24,626 nt of DNA, from contig CAYYWV010000034.1 of assembly GCA_964475385.1 (NCBI GenBank), forward strand, positions 1 through 24,626. The letters run 5' to 3'. A program made the translations under genes and the position numbers. The stretch is from CAYYWV01 sp964475385 (GTDB lineage Bacteria > Pseudomonadota > Alphaproteobacteria > JAAXGF01). Position 1 is the first letter of the stretch; every line of letters begins with the position of its first letter. The notes beneath the pieces were generated by a model. The model saw only the letters and a program-made list of their open reading frames with translations. It made no database searches and was not told the DNA's origin. This document shows positions 15,305-23,171 of this stretch, piece after piece.

Positions 15305-15520
15305 TTAGTCGAAAGCCCGCACCCGCGTGACCGTTTGCTTGTTGATGATGTAGACCTCGTCGCTTTCGGTCACAAAGGGAAAGAACGGGCGGTCGTCGTT
15401 CAGAAGATCCTGGATGCGCGCATCCTGCTCGACGAACAGAAAGCCCGTAAGGCGCGTTCCGTCGAGAAGCGTCACCTCCGCCCGGACCGATACGCGAACG
15501 GTCATCGGTTGCGATATCAT
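15305..15520 (-). CDS. Small conserved-looking protein, DUF6812-like
   Basis: A 71-residue cytoplasmic protein of unknown function. It has no signal peptide or membrane segment. The sequence alternates short strands with turns: VRVSVRAEVTLLDGTRLTGF, then FVEQDARIQDLLND, then FFPFVTESDEVYIINKQTV. This suggests a small beta-barrel with an SH3- or Sm-like fold, and it resembles the small DUF6812 group from memory only. ATG 15520 is preceded by GGAG eight bases upstream; an extension to a start at 15628 is less likely. It is transcribed towards ccoN and ends 236 bases before that gene. The opposite strand carries a divergent small gene from 15628. Confidence 0.65.
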   Translation of the reverse strand: MISQPMTVRVSVRAEVTLLDGTRLTGFLFVEQDARIQDLLNDDRPFFPFVTESDEVYIINKQTVTRVRAFD

Positions 15521-15627
15521 GCCTTCGGCTCCGATGCTGTGGCCGCAACCGTGCCCGCGGCGCTGGTTCGGACACGGCAACGGCGCCAAATCGAGCAAGA
15601 GAGTAAAAGGAGTGGCGCGCCAAGACA

Positions 15628-15924
15628 ATGCGTTCGGTTGACGATTCCGATTTCGCCGCCCCGATCTACGGCCTGCTCGGCATCACCCATGGTTGGGGCG
15701 TGCTGCTGACGGTTATGTCCGCCGCCGGAGCGGGCGCAATCGCGCGGCGCATCGACCCCGGTCCCGACGTCGTGCTGCGCATGGCGGAAGGTCGGCTTCC
15801 CCAGTATCATCAGCGGCGCGCCGGCGCGCTCGACCGTCTGATCGAGACCTACGGCATCGTCGTCCTCGACAATGCGGCCTGGAACGCGAAGAAGGCCGAG
15901 CTCGGCGAAGCGATCTACCGCTGA
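15628..15924 (+). CDS. Hypothetical protein of 98 residues
   Basis: Not recognised. The 98-codon frame has strong third-position G/C bias, as in neighbouring genes, which supports real coding. The N-terminal half contains a moderately hydrophobic stretch (about 12-40, with GITHGWGVLLTVMSAAGAGA) that could be one membrane span or a buried helix. The C-terminal half is helical and charged (RRAGALDRLIETYG near 64-77). A possible ribosome-binding site AGGAG lies 14 bases upstream, which is long. It diverges from the small minus-strand gene at 15520 and ends 17 bases from the phoB stop on the opposite strand. Function cannot be inferred. Confidence 0.55.
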   Translation: MRSVDDSDFAAPIYGLLGITHGWGVLLTVMSAAGAGAIARRIDPGPDVVLRMAEGRLPQYHQRRAGALDRLIETYGIVVLDNAAWNAKKAELGEAIYR

Positions 15925-15941
15925 AGACGGCCCGGGGCGCC

Positions 15942-16634
15942 TTAGTCTCCATCCTCGGCGAGACCGTAGCCCGCCGAGCGCGCGGTGCGCACCAGATTGG
16001 GCGCGCCGGCGTCCGCGAGCGCGCGCCGCAGACGGCGAACTTGGGCGTCGACCGCGCGCGGCTCGACCGCCAAGTCGCGGCCCCAGACCGCGTCGAGCAG
16101 ACGCTCGCGCGAGAACACCCGTCCCGGATGCGCCATCAGGAAGCGCAAAAGGTCGAACGAGCGCGGGTGAAGCGCGATCTTCCGCCCCTGGAACCGGGCC
16201 TCGCGGCGCGTCGGGTCGAGCACCACGCCGCGAACCTCGAGCGGGGCCTCGCCGAGATCGGGGCGCGCCCGGCGCATCAGCGCGCGCAGGCGCGCGATCA
16301 GCTCGACCGGCGAGAACGGCTTGGTGATGTAGTCGTCGGCCCCGGTGTCGAGCCCGCGCACCCGGTCGGCCTCGTCGCCGCGGGCGGTGAGCATGATGAT
16401 CGGCACGCTGCGGGTCTCGCGCGCGCGGCGGATGCGCCGGCAGACCTCGAGCCCGGAGACCGCGGGCAGCATCCAATCCAAGAGGATCACGTCGGGCGGG
16501 TCTTCGGCCACCGCCGCAAGCGCCGCCTCGCCGTCCTCGCAGACGCGCACGGCGAAGCCCGCCCGTTCGAGGTTGTAGCGCAGCATCATCGTGAGCGGCG
16601 GCTCGTCGTCGACGACGAGAACCTTGGGCTTCAC
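15942..16634 (-). CDS. phoB: Phosphate-regulon response regulator PhoB
   Basis: A 230-residue OmpR/PhoB-class regulator. The receiver domain (1-120) has acidic D10 and E11, the phosphorylation site D53 in LLDWMLP, T83 and K105 in ITKPFSP. The C-terminal winged helix (about 130-228) contains LHPRSFDLLRFLMAHPGRVFSR (described here by its ends, about 154-175), VWGRD and the VDAQVRRLRRAL recognition region. The start is GTG 16634 with an AGGGA site just upstream; longer starts extend only into non-coding sequence. It is last in the Pho cluster after pstB, separated by 76 bases containing a strong hairpin. The expected target is the Pho-box array before pstS. Confidence 0.94.
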   Translation of the reverse strand: MKPKVLVVDDEPPLTMMLRYNLERAGFAVRVCEDGEAALAAVAEDPPDVILLDWMLPAVSGLEVCRRIRRARETRSVPIIMLTARGDEADRVRGLDTGADDYITKPFSPVELIARLRALMRRARPDLGEAPLEVRGVVLDPTRREARFQGRKIALHPRSFDLLRFLMAHPGRVFSRERLLDAVWGRDLAVEPRAVDAQVRRLRRALADAGAPNLVRTARSAGYGLAEDGD

Positions 16635-16667
16635 CGATCCCTCTCCCTCTCTGCCGGTCGGACGCGG

Positions 16668-16700
16668 CGGCGGCCCAGCATACACCGGAGCGGGCCGCCG
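16668..16700 (-). other. Strong stem-loop in the pstB-phoB gap
   Basis: CGGCGGCCC (16668-16676) pairs perfectly with GGGCCGCCG (16692-16700) around a 15-base loop, giving a 9-bp GC stem ten bases after the pstB stop. On the minus strand no U-tract follows, only CGCGTCCGACC. It may set a pstB 3' end or separate pst expression from phoB expression. This is also where phoU is usually found. Confidence 0.55.
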
Positions 16701-16710
16701 GCCCACAAGC

Positions 16711-17541
16711 TCAGCCGAACCGTCCGGCGACGTAATCGCGGGTCCGCGCGTCCGCCGGGCGCGCGAAAATGTCCTCGGTCGGGCCGGCCTCGACCAGCCG
16801 CCCCATGTGGAAGAAGGCCGCGTGCTGCGAGACGCGCCGCGCCTGCTGCATGTTATGGGTCACGATCACGATGGTGTAAGCGCCGCGGAGCGCGTCGATC
16901 AGCGCCTCGATGCGCTGGGTCGCGACCGGATCGAGCGCCGAGCACGGCTCGTCCATCAGAATCACCTCGGGGTCCACGGCGATCGCCCGCGCGATGCACA
17001 GCCGCTGCTGCTGGCCGCCCGAAAGCCCGGTGCCGGGCGCGTCCAACCGGTCCTTGACCTCGTCCCACAGGCCGGCGCGGCTCAGGCTCGCCTCGACCAG
17101 GGCGTCGAGATCGGCGCGGCTGCGCGCAAGCCCATGGATGCGCGGCCCGTAAGCCACATTGTCGTAAATCGACTTGGGAAAGGGGTTGGGCTTTTGAAAC
17201 ACCATGCCGATGCGCGCGCGCAACAGCTCGACGTCGACGCCGGGAGCGTAGATGTCGCGGCCGTCGATCCGCACCTCGCCTTCGACGCGACAGCCCCCGA
17301 CCACGTCGTTCATCCGGTTGAGGCAGCGCAGAAAAGTCGTCTTGCCGCAGCCCGACGGCCCGATCAGCGCGGTCACTCGGCCCGCCGGCACCGCGAGATC
17401 GACGCCTGCGAGCGCCTGTTTCTCTCCGTAAAAGACCGAAAGCCCCCGGGTCTCGATCTTAGCCGCGGGCTCGGCGCCGAGCGCGATCGGCGGCGATGCG
17501 CCGGCGGCGCGCGGAGCGGAAATCTGTTCGATGGCGGCCAT
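16711..17541 (-). CDS. pstB: Phosphate ABC transporter ATP-binding protein PstB
   Basis: A 276-residue ATPase that drives high-affinity phosphate import. Walker A GPSGCGKTT is at 61-69, the Q loop in FQKPNPFPKSIYDN at 115-128, the signature LSGGQQQR at 173-180, Walker B VILMDEP at 193-199 with CSALDP, and the switch histidine H229 in THNMQQA. FPKSIYDNVAYGPR is diagnostic of PstB. The start is ATG 17541; the same frame continues upstream without a stop only because it runs antiparallel through pstA coding. It follows pstA by 20 bases. The N-terminal 28 residues are an unconserved-looking extension rich in Ala and Pro. Confidence 0.97.
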   Translation of the reverse strand: MAAIEQISAPRAAGASPPIALGAEPAAKIETRGLSVFYGEKQALAGVDLAVPAGRVTALIGPSGCGKTTFLRCLNRMNDVVGGCRVEGEVRIDGRDIYAPGVDVELLRARIGMVFQKPNPFPKSIYDNVAYGPRIHGLARSRADLDALVEASLSRAGLWDEVKDRLDAPGTGLSGGQQQRLCIARAIAVDPEVILMDEPCSALDPVATQRIEALIDALRGAYTIVIVTHNMQQARRVSQHAAFFHMGRLVEAGPTEDIFARPADARTRDYVAGRFG

Positions 17542-17561
17542 GGCCTTTTCTCTCCAGACAG

Positions 17562-18782
17562 TCAGAAACGGCGCTCCCAGCGGCGGCGCAAGACCACCGC
17601 CGCGAGGTTCATCAGCGCGAGAAACGCGATCAGGATCAGAATCGCCGCCGCAGCGCGGGCGACGAAGGCGGGCTCGGGCGAATCGGCCCAAAGATAGATC
17701 TGGGCCGGAAGCGCCGTCGCCGCGTCCGCGAACCCGGTAGGAATGTCGACGACGAAGGCGATCATGCCGATCATGAGAAGCGGCGCGGTCTCGCCGAGCG
17801 CGCGGGCCATGCCGATGATCGCGCCGGTCAGCATCCCCGGCATGGCGAGCGGGAGCACGTGGTGGACGACCGCGCGGAGCGGGCTCGCGCCGAGGCCGAG
17901 CGCCGCCTCGCGGATCGCGCCCGGGACCGCGCCGAGCGCCGCCCGGCCCGCGATGATCATCGTCGGCAGGGTCATCAGGGCGAGCGTGAGGCCGCCGACG
18001 AGCGGGGCCGAGCGCGGCAGCCCGGCAAGGCCGAGAAAGACCGCCAACCCAAGCAGCCCGAACACGATCGACGGCACTGCGGCCAGGTTGTTGATGGTGA
18101 TCTCGATCAGGTCGGTCAGGCGGTTTCGGGGCGCAAACTCCTCGAGATAGACCGCCGCGCCCACCCCGATCGGAAAGGCGGCTGCGAAGGTGACGGCGAG
18201 CATCAAGAGCGAACCCGCCGCCGCGCCCAGAAGGCCGGCGCGCTCGGGCTCGCGGCTGTCGCCCGCGGTGAACAACCGCCAATTGAAACGCAGCGCGATC
18301 CGCCCCTCGGCGTCGAGGGCCTCGATCCAGGCCGCTTGGTCGGCGGCGATGCGCGCATTCCGCCCGCCTTTGACATAGACGTCCACCTCGTCCGCCGCCG
18401 GCAGCCAGACCTCGCGCGTCCGGTCCGCAAGGGTCGGGTCTTCGGCCGCAAGCCGAGCGATTTCGTCGGCCGCGCCGACGCTCGCCAACCGATAGAGCGC
18501 CCGCTTCGCCTTGCGCGTCCGGACTTGCGGAAACAGACGCTTGAGCGCCCGCTTGACGAGAACGTCGTAATCGCCGTTTTCAAGCGCCGCCGCCTCGAAG
18601 GTCACGGGCAGGCGGATCTCGGCCTGGCGGAAAGCCGAAACCCCTTTCGCCGCGATCCCGCCGAGGATCAGCGCCAAGAGCCCGATCGCGAGCGCGACCG
18701 CGACCATCCCGCAAGCGCGGAAGCGCCGCTCGGCGGCGCGGCGACGGGCGAGCCGCCGGGCGGCGAAGGTTTCTTCAGTCAT
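17562..18782 (-). CDS. pstA: Phosphate ABC transporter permease PstA
   Basis: A 406-residue inner-membrane permease. The first helix is at about 24-47. A hydrophilic, probably periplasmic domain follows at 48-180; E. coli PstA (about 296 residues) lacks it, while it is usual in the long alphaproteobacterial form. Five further helices lie from about 183 on. The EAA loop that docks PstB is at about 291-320 (EAALGLGASPLRAVVHHVLP). ATG 18782 overlaps the pstC stop codon by eight bases (ATGACTGA), implying translational coupling. With PstC it forms the phosphate channel. Confidence 0.95.
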   Translation of the reverse strand: MTEETFAARRLARRRAAERRFRACGMVAVALAIGLLALILGGIAAKGVSAFRQAEIRLPVTFEAAALENGDYDVLVKRALKRLFPQVRTRKAKRALYRLASVGAADEIARLAAEDPTLADRTREVWLPAADEVDVYVKGGRNARIAADQAAWIEALDAEGRIALRFNWRLFTAGDSREPERAGLLGAAAGSLLMLAVTFAAAFPIGVGAAVYLEEFAPRNRLTDLIEITINNLAAVPSIVFGLLGLAVFLGLAGLPRSAPLVGGLTLALMTLPTMIIAGRAALGAVPGAIREAALGLGASPLRAVVHHVLPLAMPGMLTGAIIGMARALGETAPLLMIGMIAFVVDIPTGFADAATALPAQIYLWADSPEPAFVARAAAAILILIAFLALMNLAAVVLRRRWERRF

Positions 18783-20157
18783 AGCGTTCCCTGAATCGGC
18801 GGACGATCGCCATCGCCGCGAGGTTGAGCGCGAGCGTGACCCCGAACAGCGCCAGCGCGAGCGCGAAGGCGGACAGGGTCTTGGGGCTGTCGAAGGCCTG
18901 ATCGCCGGTGAGAAGGGCGACGATCTGAACCGTCACCGTGGTCACCGATTCGAGCGGGTTCGCGGTAAGGTTCGCGGTCAACCCCGCGGCCATGACCACG
19001 ATCATGGTCTCGCCGATGGCCCGCGAGATCGCGAGCAGAACCCCGCCCATGATCCCCGGCAACGCCGCCGGCAGCACGACCTGGCGGACCGTCTCCGCGC
19101 GGGTCGCGCCGAGCGCAAGCGCGCCCTCGCGCAGGCTCTGAGGCACCGCGGCGATGGCGTCGTCGGCGAGCGAGGAGACGAAGGGGATGATCATGATCCC
19201 CATCACGAGCCCGGCGGCGAGCGCGCTTTCCGAAGACACGTCGAGGCCGAGCGTCGCGCCGGCGTCGCGGAGCGCGGGCGCGACCGTCAGCGCGGCGAAG
19301 AACCCGTAGACCACGGTGGGAATGCCGGCGAGAAGCTCGATCGCCGGCTTGGCCATATCGCGCAGACGCTTGGGCGCGTACTCGACCATGTAGATGGCGG
19401 CGAACAGGCCGATCGGCGTCGCCACCATCATCGCGATCAGCGCGATCAGCGCCGTGCCCGCGAACAAAGGGACCGCGCCGAAGCTTCCCGAGGACGCCAC
19501 CTGGTCGGCGCGGATCGCCGTCTGCGGGCTCCAGGCGAGGCCGAACAGGAAATCGCCCGCCGGCGCCGCGGCGAAGAAACGCGCAGCCTCGAACACGAGG
19601 GAGAGCACGATCCCGGCCGTCGTCAGCACCGCGACCGCAGCGCAGGCGAACAGGCCTGCCCGGACCGCGCGTTCGACCGCGGCGCGGGCGCGAAACCCCG
19701 GCGCCGCGCGCCGCCAAGCGTAAAGCAGCCCGCCGAGCGCTACGCCGCCGACGGCGATCCCAAGCGCCGCCCGGCCGAGCCCGTCGATATGGACGAACCG
19801 TTCGGCCGCGCCGACGACCAAAGGGTCGGCCACGCCCTCCGGAATGGTTCCGGCGGCGAGGTTGCGCGCTTTGGCCAAGACCAGGGCGAGTCGGTCGGCC
19901 GGCAGGGCATGCGCCTCGGCGGGCAGGCCCGCGACCACCAGCGCTTCGACGACTCGCGGCCCGGCCAGCATCCAGACGGCGGCGATCAGACCGGCGGGCA
20001 CGGCGCACCAAAGCGCGAGGTAAAGCCCGTAATGCCCGGGCAGGGAATGGCGCGCGCCCCGCTCAGGGGTCGCGAAAGCGTGGGCGCGGCGACGCCCGGC
20101 CGCATAGCCGAGCGCCGCGAGAAGGCCTATCAGAAGGAAAAGGCCGCTGGCCGGCAT
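18775..20157 (-). CDS. pstC: Phosphate ABC transporter permease PstC
   Basis: A 460-residue permease, longer than the roughly 320-residue E. coli protein. The N-terminus adds two hydrophobic segments (1-20 and 43-65), a soluble region 66-130, and another helix about 131-148 before the conserved core from about 165. The core shows GIPTVVYGFFAALTV (278-292) and the EAA loop EGALALGATRAETVRQVVLP (344-363). The long form is common in Alphaproteobacteria. It starts 53 bases after pstS and shares eight bases with pstA. Confidence 0.95.
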   Translation of the reverse strand: MPASGLFLLIGLLAALGYAAGRRRAHAFATPERGARHSLPGHYGLYLALWCAVPAGLIAAVWMLAGPRVVEALVVAGLPAEAHALPADRLALVLAKARNLAAGTIPEGVADPLVVGAAERFVHIDGLGRAALGIAVGGVALGGLLYAWRRAAPGFRARAAVERAVRAGLFACAAVAVLTTAGIVLSLVFEAARFFAAAPAGDFLFGLAWSPQTAIRADQVASSGSFGAVPLFAGTALIALIAMMVATPIGLFAAIYMVEYAPKRLRDMAKPAIELLAGIPTVVYGFFAALTVAPALRDAGATLGLDVSSESALAAGLVMGIMIIPFVSSLADDAIAAVPQSLREGALALGATRAETVRQVVLPAALPGIMGGVLLAISRAIGETMIVVMAAGLTANLTANPLESVTTVTVQIVALLTGDQAFDSPKTLSAFALALALFGVTLALNLAAMAIVRRFRERYD

Positions 20158-20210
20158 CGCCGAACGTTACCCTTCGCTTTCGCCCATGCGGCGCGGCTCT
20201 CCTTGCGCCC

Positions 20211-21260
20211 CTACATCGAAAGCGGGGCGAGCGCCTTGGCCCGAGCGCGCCACTCGGCCCGTTCGGCGTCCGACATCGGGATCAACCCTTTGTCGGCGAG
20301 GTAGCCTTCCGGCCCCCAGGCGCGCTCGCTCGTGAACTCGGCGACATAAGCCGGAACGCCGGGAACCAGCCCAAGGTGCGCCTTCTTGACGTAGAAGAAC
20401 AGCGGCCGCGAGATCGGGTAAGCGCCGGTCGAGATGTTCTCGAAGGTCGGCGCCACGCCGTCGACCGGATTGCCCTTGATGACGTCGTCGTTCTGGTCGA
20501 GATAGCTGAAGCCGAACACGCCGAGCGCCTCGGGGTCGTTGGCCAGCTTCTTGACGATCAGGTTATCGTTCTCGCCCGCCTCGACATAGGCGCCGTCCTC
20601 GCGGATGGTCTGGCAGACCGTCTTGAACTTGGCCTTGTCGGTCTTCTTGAGCGCCGCGATCCAGGCAAAGGTCTTGCAGCCGCCTTCAAGCGCAAGCTCG
20701 TCGAAGGCGTCGCGGGTGCCCGAGGTCGGCGGCGGGCCGATGACCTTGATCTTGGTCGCCGGCAGCGCGGGGTCGATCTCGTTCCAGGTCTGATACGGGT
20801 TGGCGATCAACGCGCCTTCGGTCTCGCCCGGCACGGTTTTGGCGAGCGCGAGGTACAGGGCGCGCCGGGTGAGCTTGAAGTCGGGCGCGCCCACCGCGTT
20901 GGCGATCACGATCCCATCGTAGCCGATCTTGATCTCGGCGATCGCGCCGACGCCGTTCTTCTCGCAGCGCGCGACCTCGGAGCGCTTGATCCGCCGCGAG
21001 GCGTTGGCGATGTCGGGATGGCCTTCGCCGACGCCGGCGCAGAAGAGCTTGAGCCCGCCGCCCGAGCCGGTCGATTCGACGATCGGCGTCTTGAACGACG
21101 TCGTCCGGCCGAACCGTTCGGCCACGGCGGTCGCAAAGGGAAAGACCGTCGAGGAGCCGACGATCCGGATCACGTCGCGCGCCGCCGCCGGAACGGGAGC
21201 GAACGCGCTCGCGACCAAAGTCACCGCGGCGCAAGCGCCGATCAGGCGACGTTTCGACAT
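20211..21260 (-). CDS. pstS: Periplasmic phosphate-binding protein PstS
   Basis: A 349-residue secreted binding protein. A Sec signal peptide occupies residues 1-27 (MSKRRLIGACAAVTLVASAF then PVPAAA), with likely cleavage after AAA. Phosphate-binding loops are visible: VGSSTVFPF (34-42), ESTGSGGGLKLFC, SRRIKRSE and PTSGTRDAF. Start ATG 21260 has GGAG upstream; a longer in-frame start 15 codons earlier would spoil the signal peptide. It is the first gene after the Pho-box array, so it should be strongly induced by phosphate limitation through PhoB. Confidence 0.95.
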   Translation of the reverse strand: MSKRRLIGACAAVTLVASAFAPVPAAARDVIRIVGSSTVFPFATAVAERFGRTTSFKTPIVESTGSGGGLKLFCAGVGEGHPDIANASRRIKRSEVARCEKNGVGAIAEIKIGYDGIVIANAVGAPDFKLTRRALYLALAKTVPGETEGALIANPYQTWNEIDPALPATKIKVIGPPPTSGTRDAFDELALEGGCKTFAWIAALKKTDKAKFKTVCQTIREDGAYVEAGENDNLIVKKLANDPEALGVFGFSYLDQNDDVIKGNPVDGVAPTFENISTGAYPISRPLFFYVKKAHLGLVPGVPAYVAEFTSERAWGPEGYLADKGLIPMSDAERAEWRARAKALAPLSM

Positions 21261-21320
21261 TTCTCTCTCCTCAGTCCTTAGGTTCGTCCGTCGAATGCGG
21301 CCCAAGCCTATGCGGCGGCG

Positions 21321-21360
21321 GTGACGGTCATATGACCGCTGTGTGACCGGTTTATGACAG
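21321..21360 (-). promoter_or_regulatory. Pho box: four PhoB half-sites before pstS
   Basis: On the minus strand the order is CTGTCAT (21360-21354), CGGTCAC (21349-21343), CGGTCAT (21338-21332) and CCGTCAC (21327-21321). Each pair is separated by exactly four bases, giving an 11-base period. The first half-site is a perfect match to the E. coli consensus. Two full Pho boxes in tandem would load two PhoB dimers. A weak -10 candidate TAGGCT (21310-21305) lies ten bases downstream, where RNA polymerase would be expected. Confidence 0.88.
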
Positions 21361-21386
21361 GAGGGAGGGGGACTCGACGGGACGGC

Positions 21387-22526
21387 CTATCTTTTGGCGG
21401 CCGGCAGGGTGACGGTGAAGGTGCTGCCCACCCCCAACGCGCTTTCGATGGAGAGATGGCCGCGGTGTCGGTTGACCACGTGCTTGACGATGGCGAGCCC
21501 GAGGCCGGTGCCCCCGGCCTTGCGCGAGCGCCCCTTGTCGACCCGGTAGAAGCGCTCGGTGAGCCGCGCGATGTGCTCGGGCGCAATGCCGTCGCTTTCG
21601 TCCGCAACCGCAATCGCGACCGCGCCGTCCTCGGCCCAAGGCAGCTCGGGCGGGGCGGCGCAGGCGCGAAGCGCAACCCGCACGACGGTTCCCTCCCGGC
21701 CATAGGTGATGCTGTTGAGCGCCAGGTTGCGGACCATCAGCGCAAGCTCGTCGGCGTCGCCGACGACCGCCGGCAGGTCGGGCTCCGCCTCGACCGCGAT
21801 GGTCATGCGCCGCGCCTCGGCCCGGTGCGCGAGCGTCGCCGCCACCTCTTCGGCCACCGCGGCGAGCGAGACCAGAGCGGTGGGCTGCGCGTGCTCGCGC
21901 ATCTCGATCTTGGACAGCGACAACAGATCCTCGACGAGCTGGGTCATGCGCGCCGCCTCGGCGGCCATCACCTCGAGAAAGCGCTCGCGCGCGTCGGCGT
22001 CCTCGCGGGCCGGGCCGCGCACGGTCTCGAGCAGGCCGACGATGGCGGCGAGCGGCGAGCGGATCTCGTGGCTCGCGTTGGCCACGAAGTCGACCCGGAG
22101 CTGCTCGCTGCGCTTGACCTCGGTCTCGTCGTGAAGGACGACCACCGCGCCCTCGCCGCCGAGCGGCGCGACATGGACGCGAAACTCGCGCATCACCGGC
22201 TTGTCGAGCGAGAGCGCAATGTCGGATTCGGCCGCCTCATCGAGCGTGTGCGCGACCGTCTCCAGAAACCCCGGCCGGTCGATCACCGCATCGATCGCGC
22301 AGCCCTCGACGCGCTCGCCGAACAGCCGGCGCGCGGCCCGGTTCGCATGCGCGACCCGCCGGGCGGGATCGACCAGCAGAAGCGCATCGGGCACGGCATC
22401 GAGAATCCGCGCGAGCATCGCCCGCGCATCCTTGATCTCCGCTTTGGTCGCGTCTTCCGTTTCCGCCACCTGTGACGCCCTTCCCGTCGTCGGTCCGCGC
22501 CTCGGCCGCAAGACCAACCATAGCAC
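21387..22526 (-). CDS. phoR: PhoR-like sensor histidine kinase without membrane segments
   Basis: A kinase of up to 379 residues. A PAS domain (about 37-135) is followed by the HisKA motif FVANASHEIRSPL with phosphorylated H153. The N box NLALNSITYG lies at 267-276 and the G2 box GGTGLGLAIVKH at 338-349. The G1 box reads DESDGI (309-314) where most kinases have DxGxGI. Unlike typical PhoR, no transmembrane helix is present; GTG 22526 is preceded by a stop codon three codons upstream. GTG 22469, with AGGG nearby, is an alternative start. It lies 126 bases before pstS, upstream of the Pho box, on the same strand. Identification as PhoR rests on this context and the PAS-HisKA layout. Confidence 0.85.
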   Translation of the reverse strand: MLWLVLRPRRGPTTGRASQVAETEDATKAEIKDARAMLARILDAVPDALLLVDPARRVAHANRAARRLFGERVEGCAIDAVIDRPGFLETVAHTLDEAAESDIALSLDKPVMREFRVHVAPLGGEGAVVVLHDETEVKRSEQLRVDFVANASHEIRSPLAAIVGLLETVRGPAREDADARERFLEVMAAEAARMTQLVEDLLSLSKIEMREHAQPTALVSLAAVAEEVAATLAHRAEARRMTIAVEAEPDLPAVVGDADELALMVRNLALNSITYGREGTVVRVALRACAAPPELPWAEDGAVAIAVADESDGIAPEHIARLTERFYRVDKGRSRKAGGTGLGLAIVKHVVNRHRGHLSIESALGVGSTFTVTLPAAKR

Positions 22527-22667
22527 GTCGCAGCATCATGACAGCGCTTTGGCGGACTGCTAGAGTGAGCCCGCCGCCGACAATAGATGAGCGGCGAAAC
22601 CCAAGGGAGGAAGCCCCGTCGGCGCGCCGCCGGACGGCGGGCTTCGCGACAGTCATTGAGGACCGTT

Positions 22668-23141
22668 ATGCAGAAATCGCTCCTGATCGATCCCGACCTC
22701 TGTACGAGCTGCCTCCAGTGCGAGATGGCCTGTTCGTTCGAGCACGAAGGCGCGTTCAACCCCGCGCATTCGCGCATCAAGGTGTTCGAGTTCGAGCACG
22801 GGAAGCGGGCGATTCCCTACACCTGCACCCAGTGCGCCGAGGCCTGGTGCATGCACGCCTGCCCGGTCGAGGCGATCACCAAGAACCCGGCGACCGGCGC
22901 CATGGAGGTCGACGAGGCGATCTGCGTCGGCTGCAAGGTCTGCACCATCGCCTGCCCGTTCGGGACCATCAACTATGTCCAAGCGACCGGCAAGGTGGCC
23001 AAGTGCGATCTGTGCGGCGGCGATCCCCAGTGCGTCGCCGCCTGTCCGACCGGGGCGATCAAATACGTGGACGCCGACTGGACCGGCTACGAGCGGATGC
23101 GCGCCTGGGCGACCAGGACCGACGCCCAGCCGAACGCCTGA
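22668..23141 (+). CDS. aorA: Four-cluster ferredoxin subunit of aldehyde oxidoreductase (AorA-like)
   Basis: A 157-residue protein carrying 16 cysteines in four [4Fe-4S] motifs: C12/15/18/22, C53/56/61/65, C86/89/92/96 and C113/116/122/126. No twin-arginine signal is seen, so it is cytoplasmic. Length, cluster number and position 30 bases before an aldehyde ferredoxin oxidoreductase match AorA of the Aromatoleum-type AorABC enzyme. It relays electrons between the tungsten subunit and an FAD subunit. ATG 22668 has GAGG seven bases upstream; a start 27 codons earlier would add a basic, non-conserved-looking tail. Related HybA/HycB-like and BamC subunits are the alternatives. Confidence 0.82.
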   Translation: MQKSLLIDPDLCTSCLQCEMACSFEHEGAFNPAHSRIKVFEFEHGKRAIPYTCTQCAEAWCMHACPVEAITKNPATGAMEVDEAICVGCKVCTIACPFGTINYVQATGKVAKCDLCGGDPQCVAACPTGAIKYVDADWTGYERMRAWATRTDAQPNA

Positions 23142-23171
23142 CTGCGGCCCCGTATAGAAGGAGACGAAAAA

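Noticed and set aside
16711..18282. Apparent 523-codon fusion frame ending in PstB
   Set aside because: The first half is an off-frame reading of pstA. PstB begins at ATG 17541 with the normal length.
22527..22667. Search for a sigma-54 or FNR site before aorA
   Set aside because: A TTGGCG sequence is present, but the GG-N10-GC spacing of sigma-54 sites is not met, and no TTGAY-N4-RTCAA box or convincing sigma-70 pair was found.
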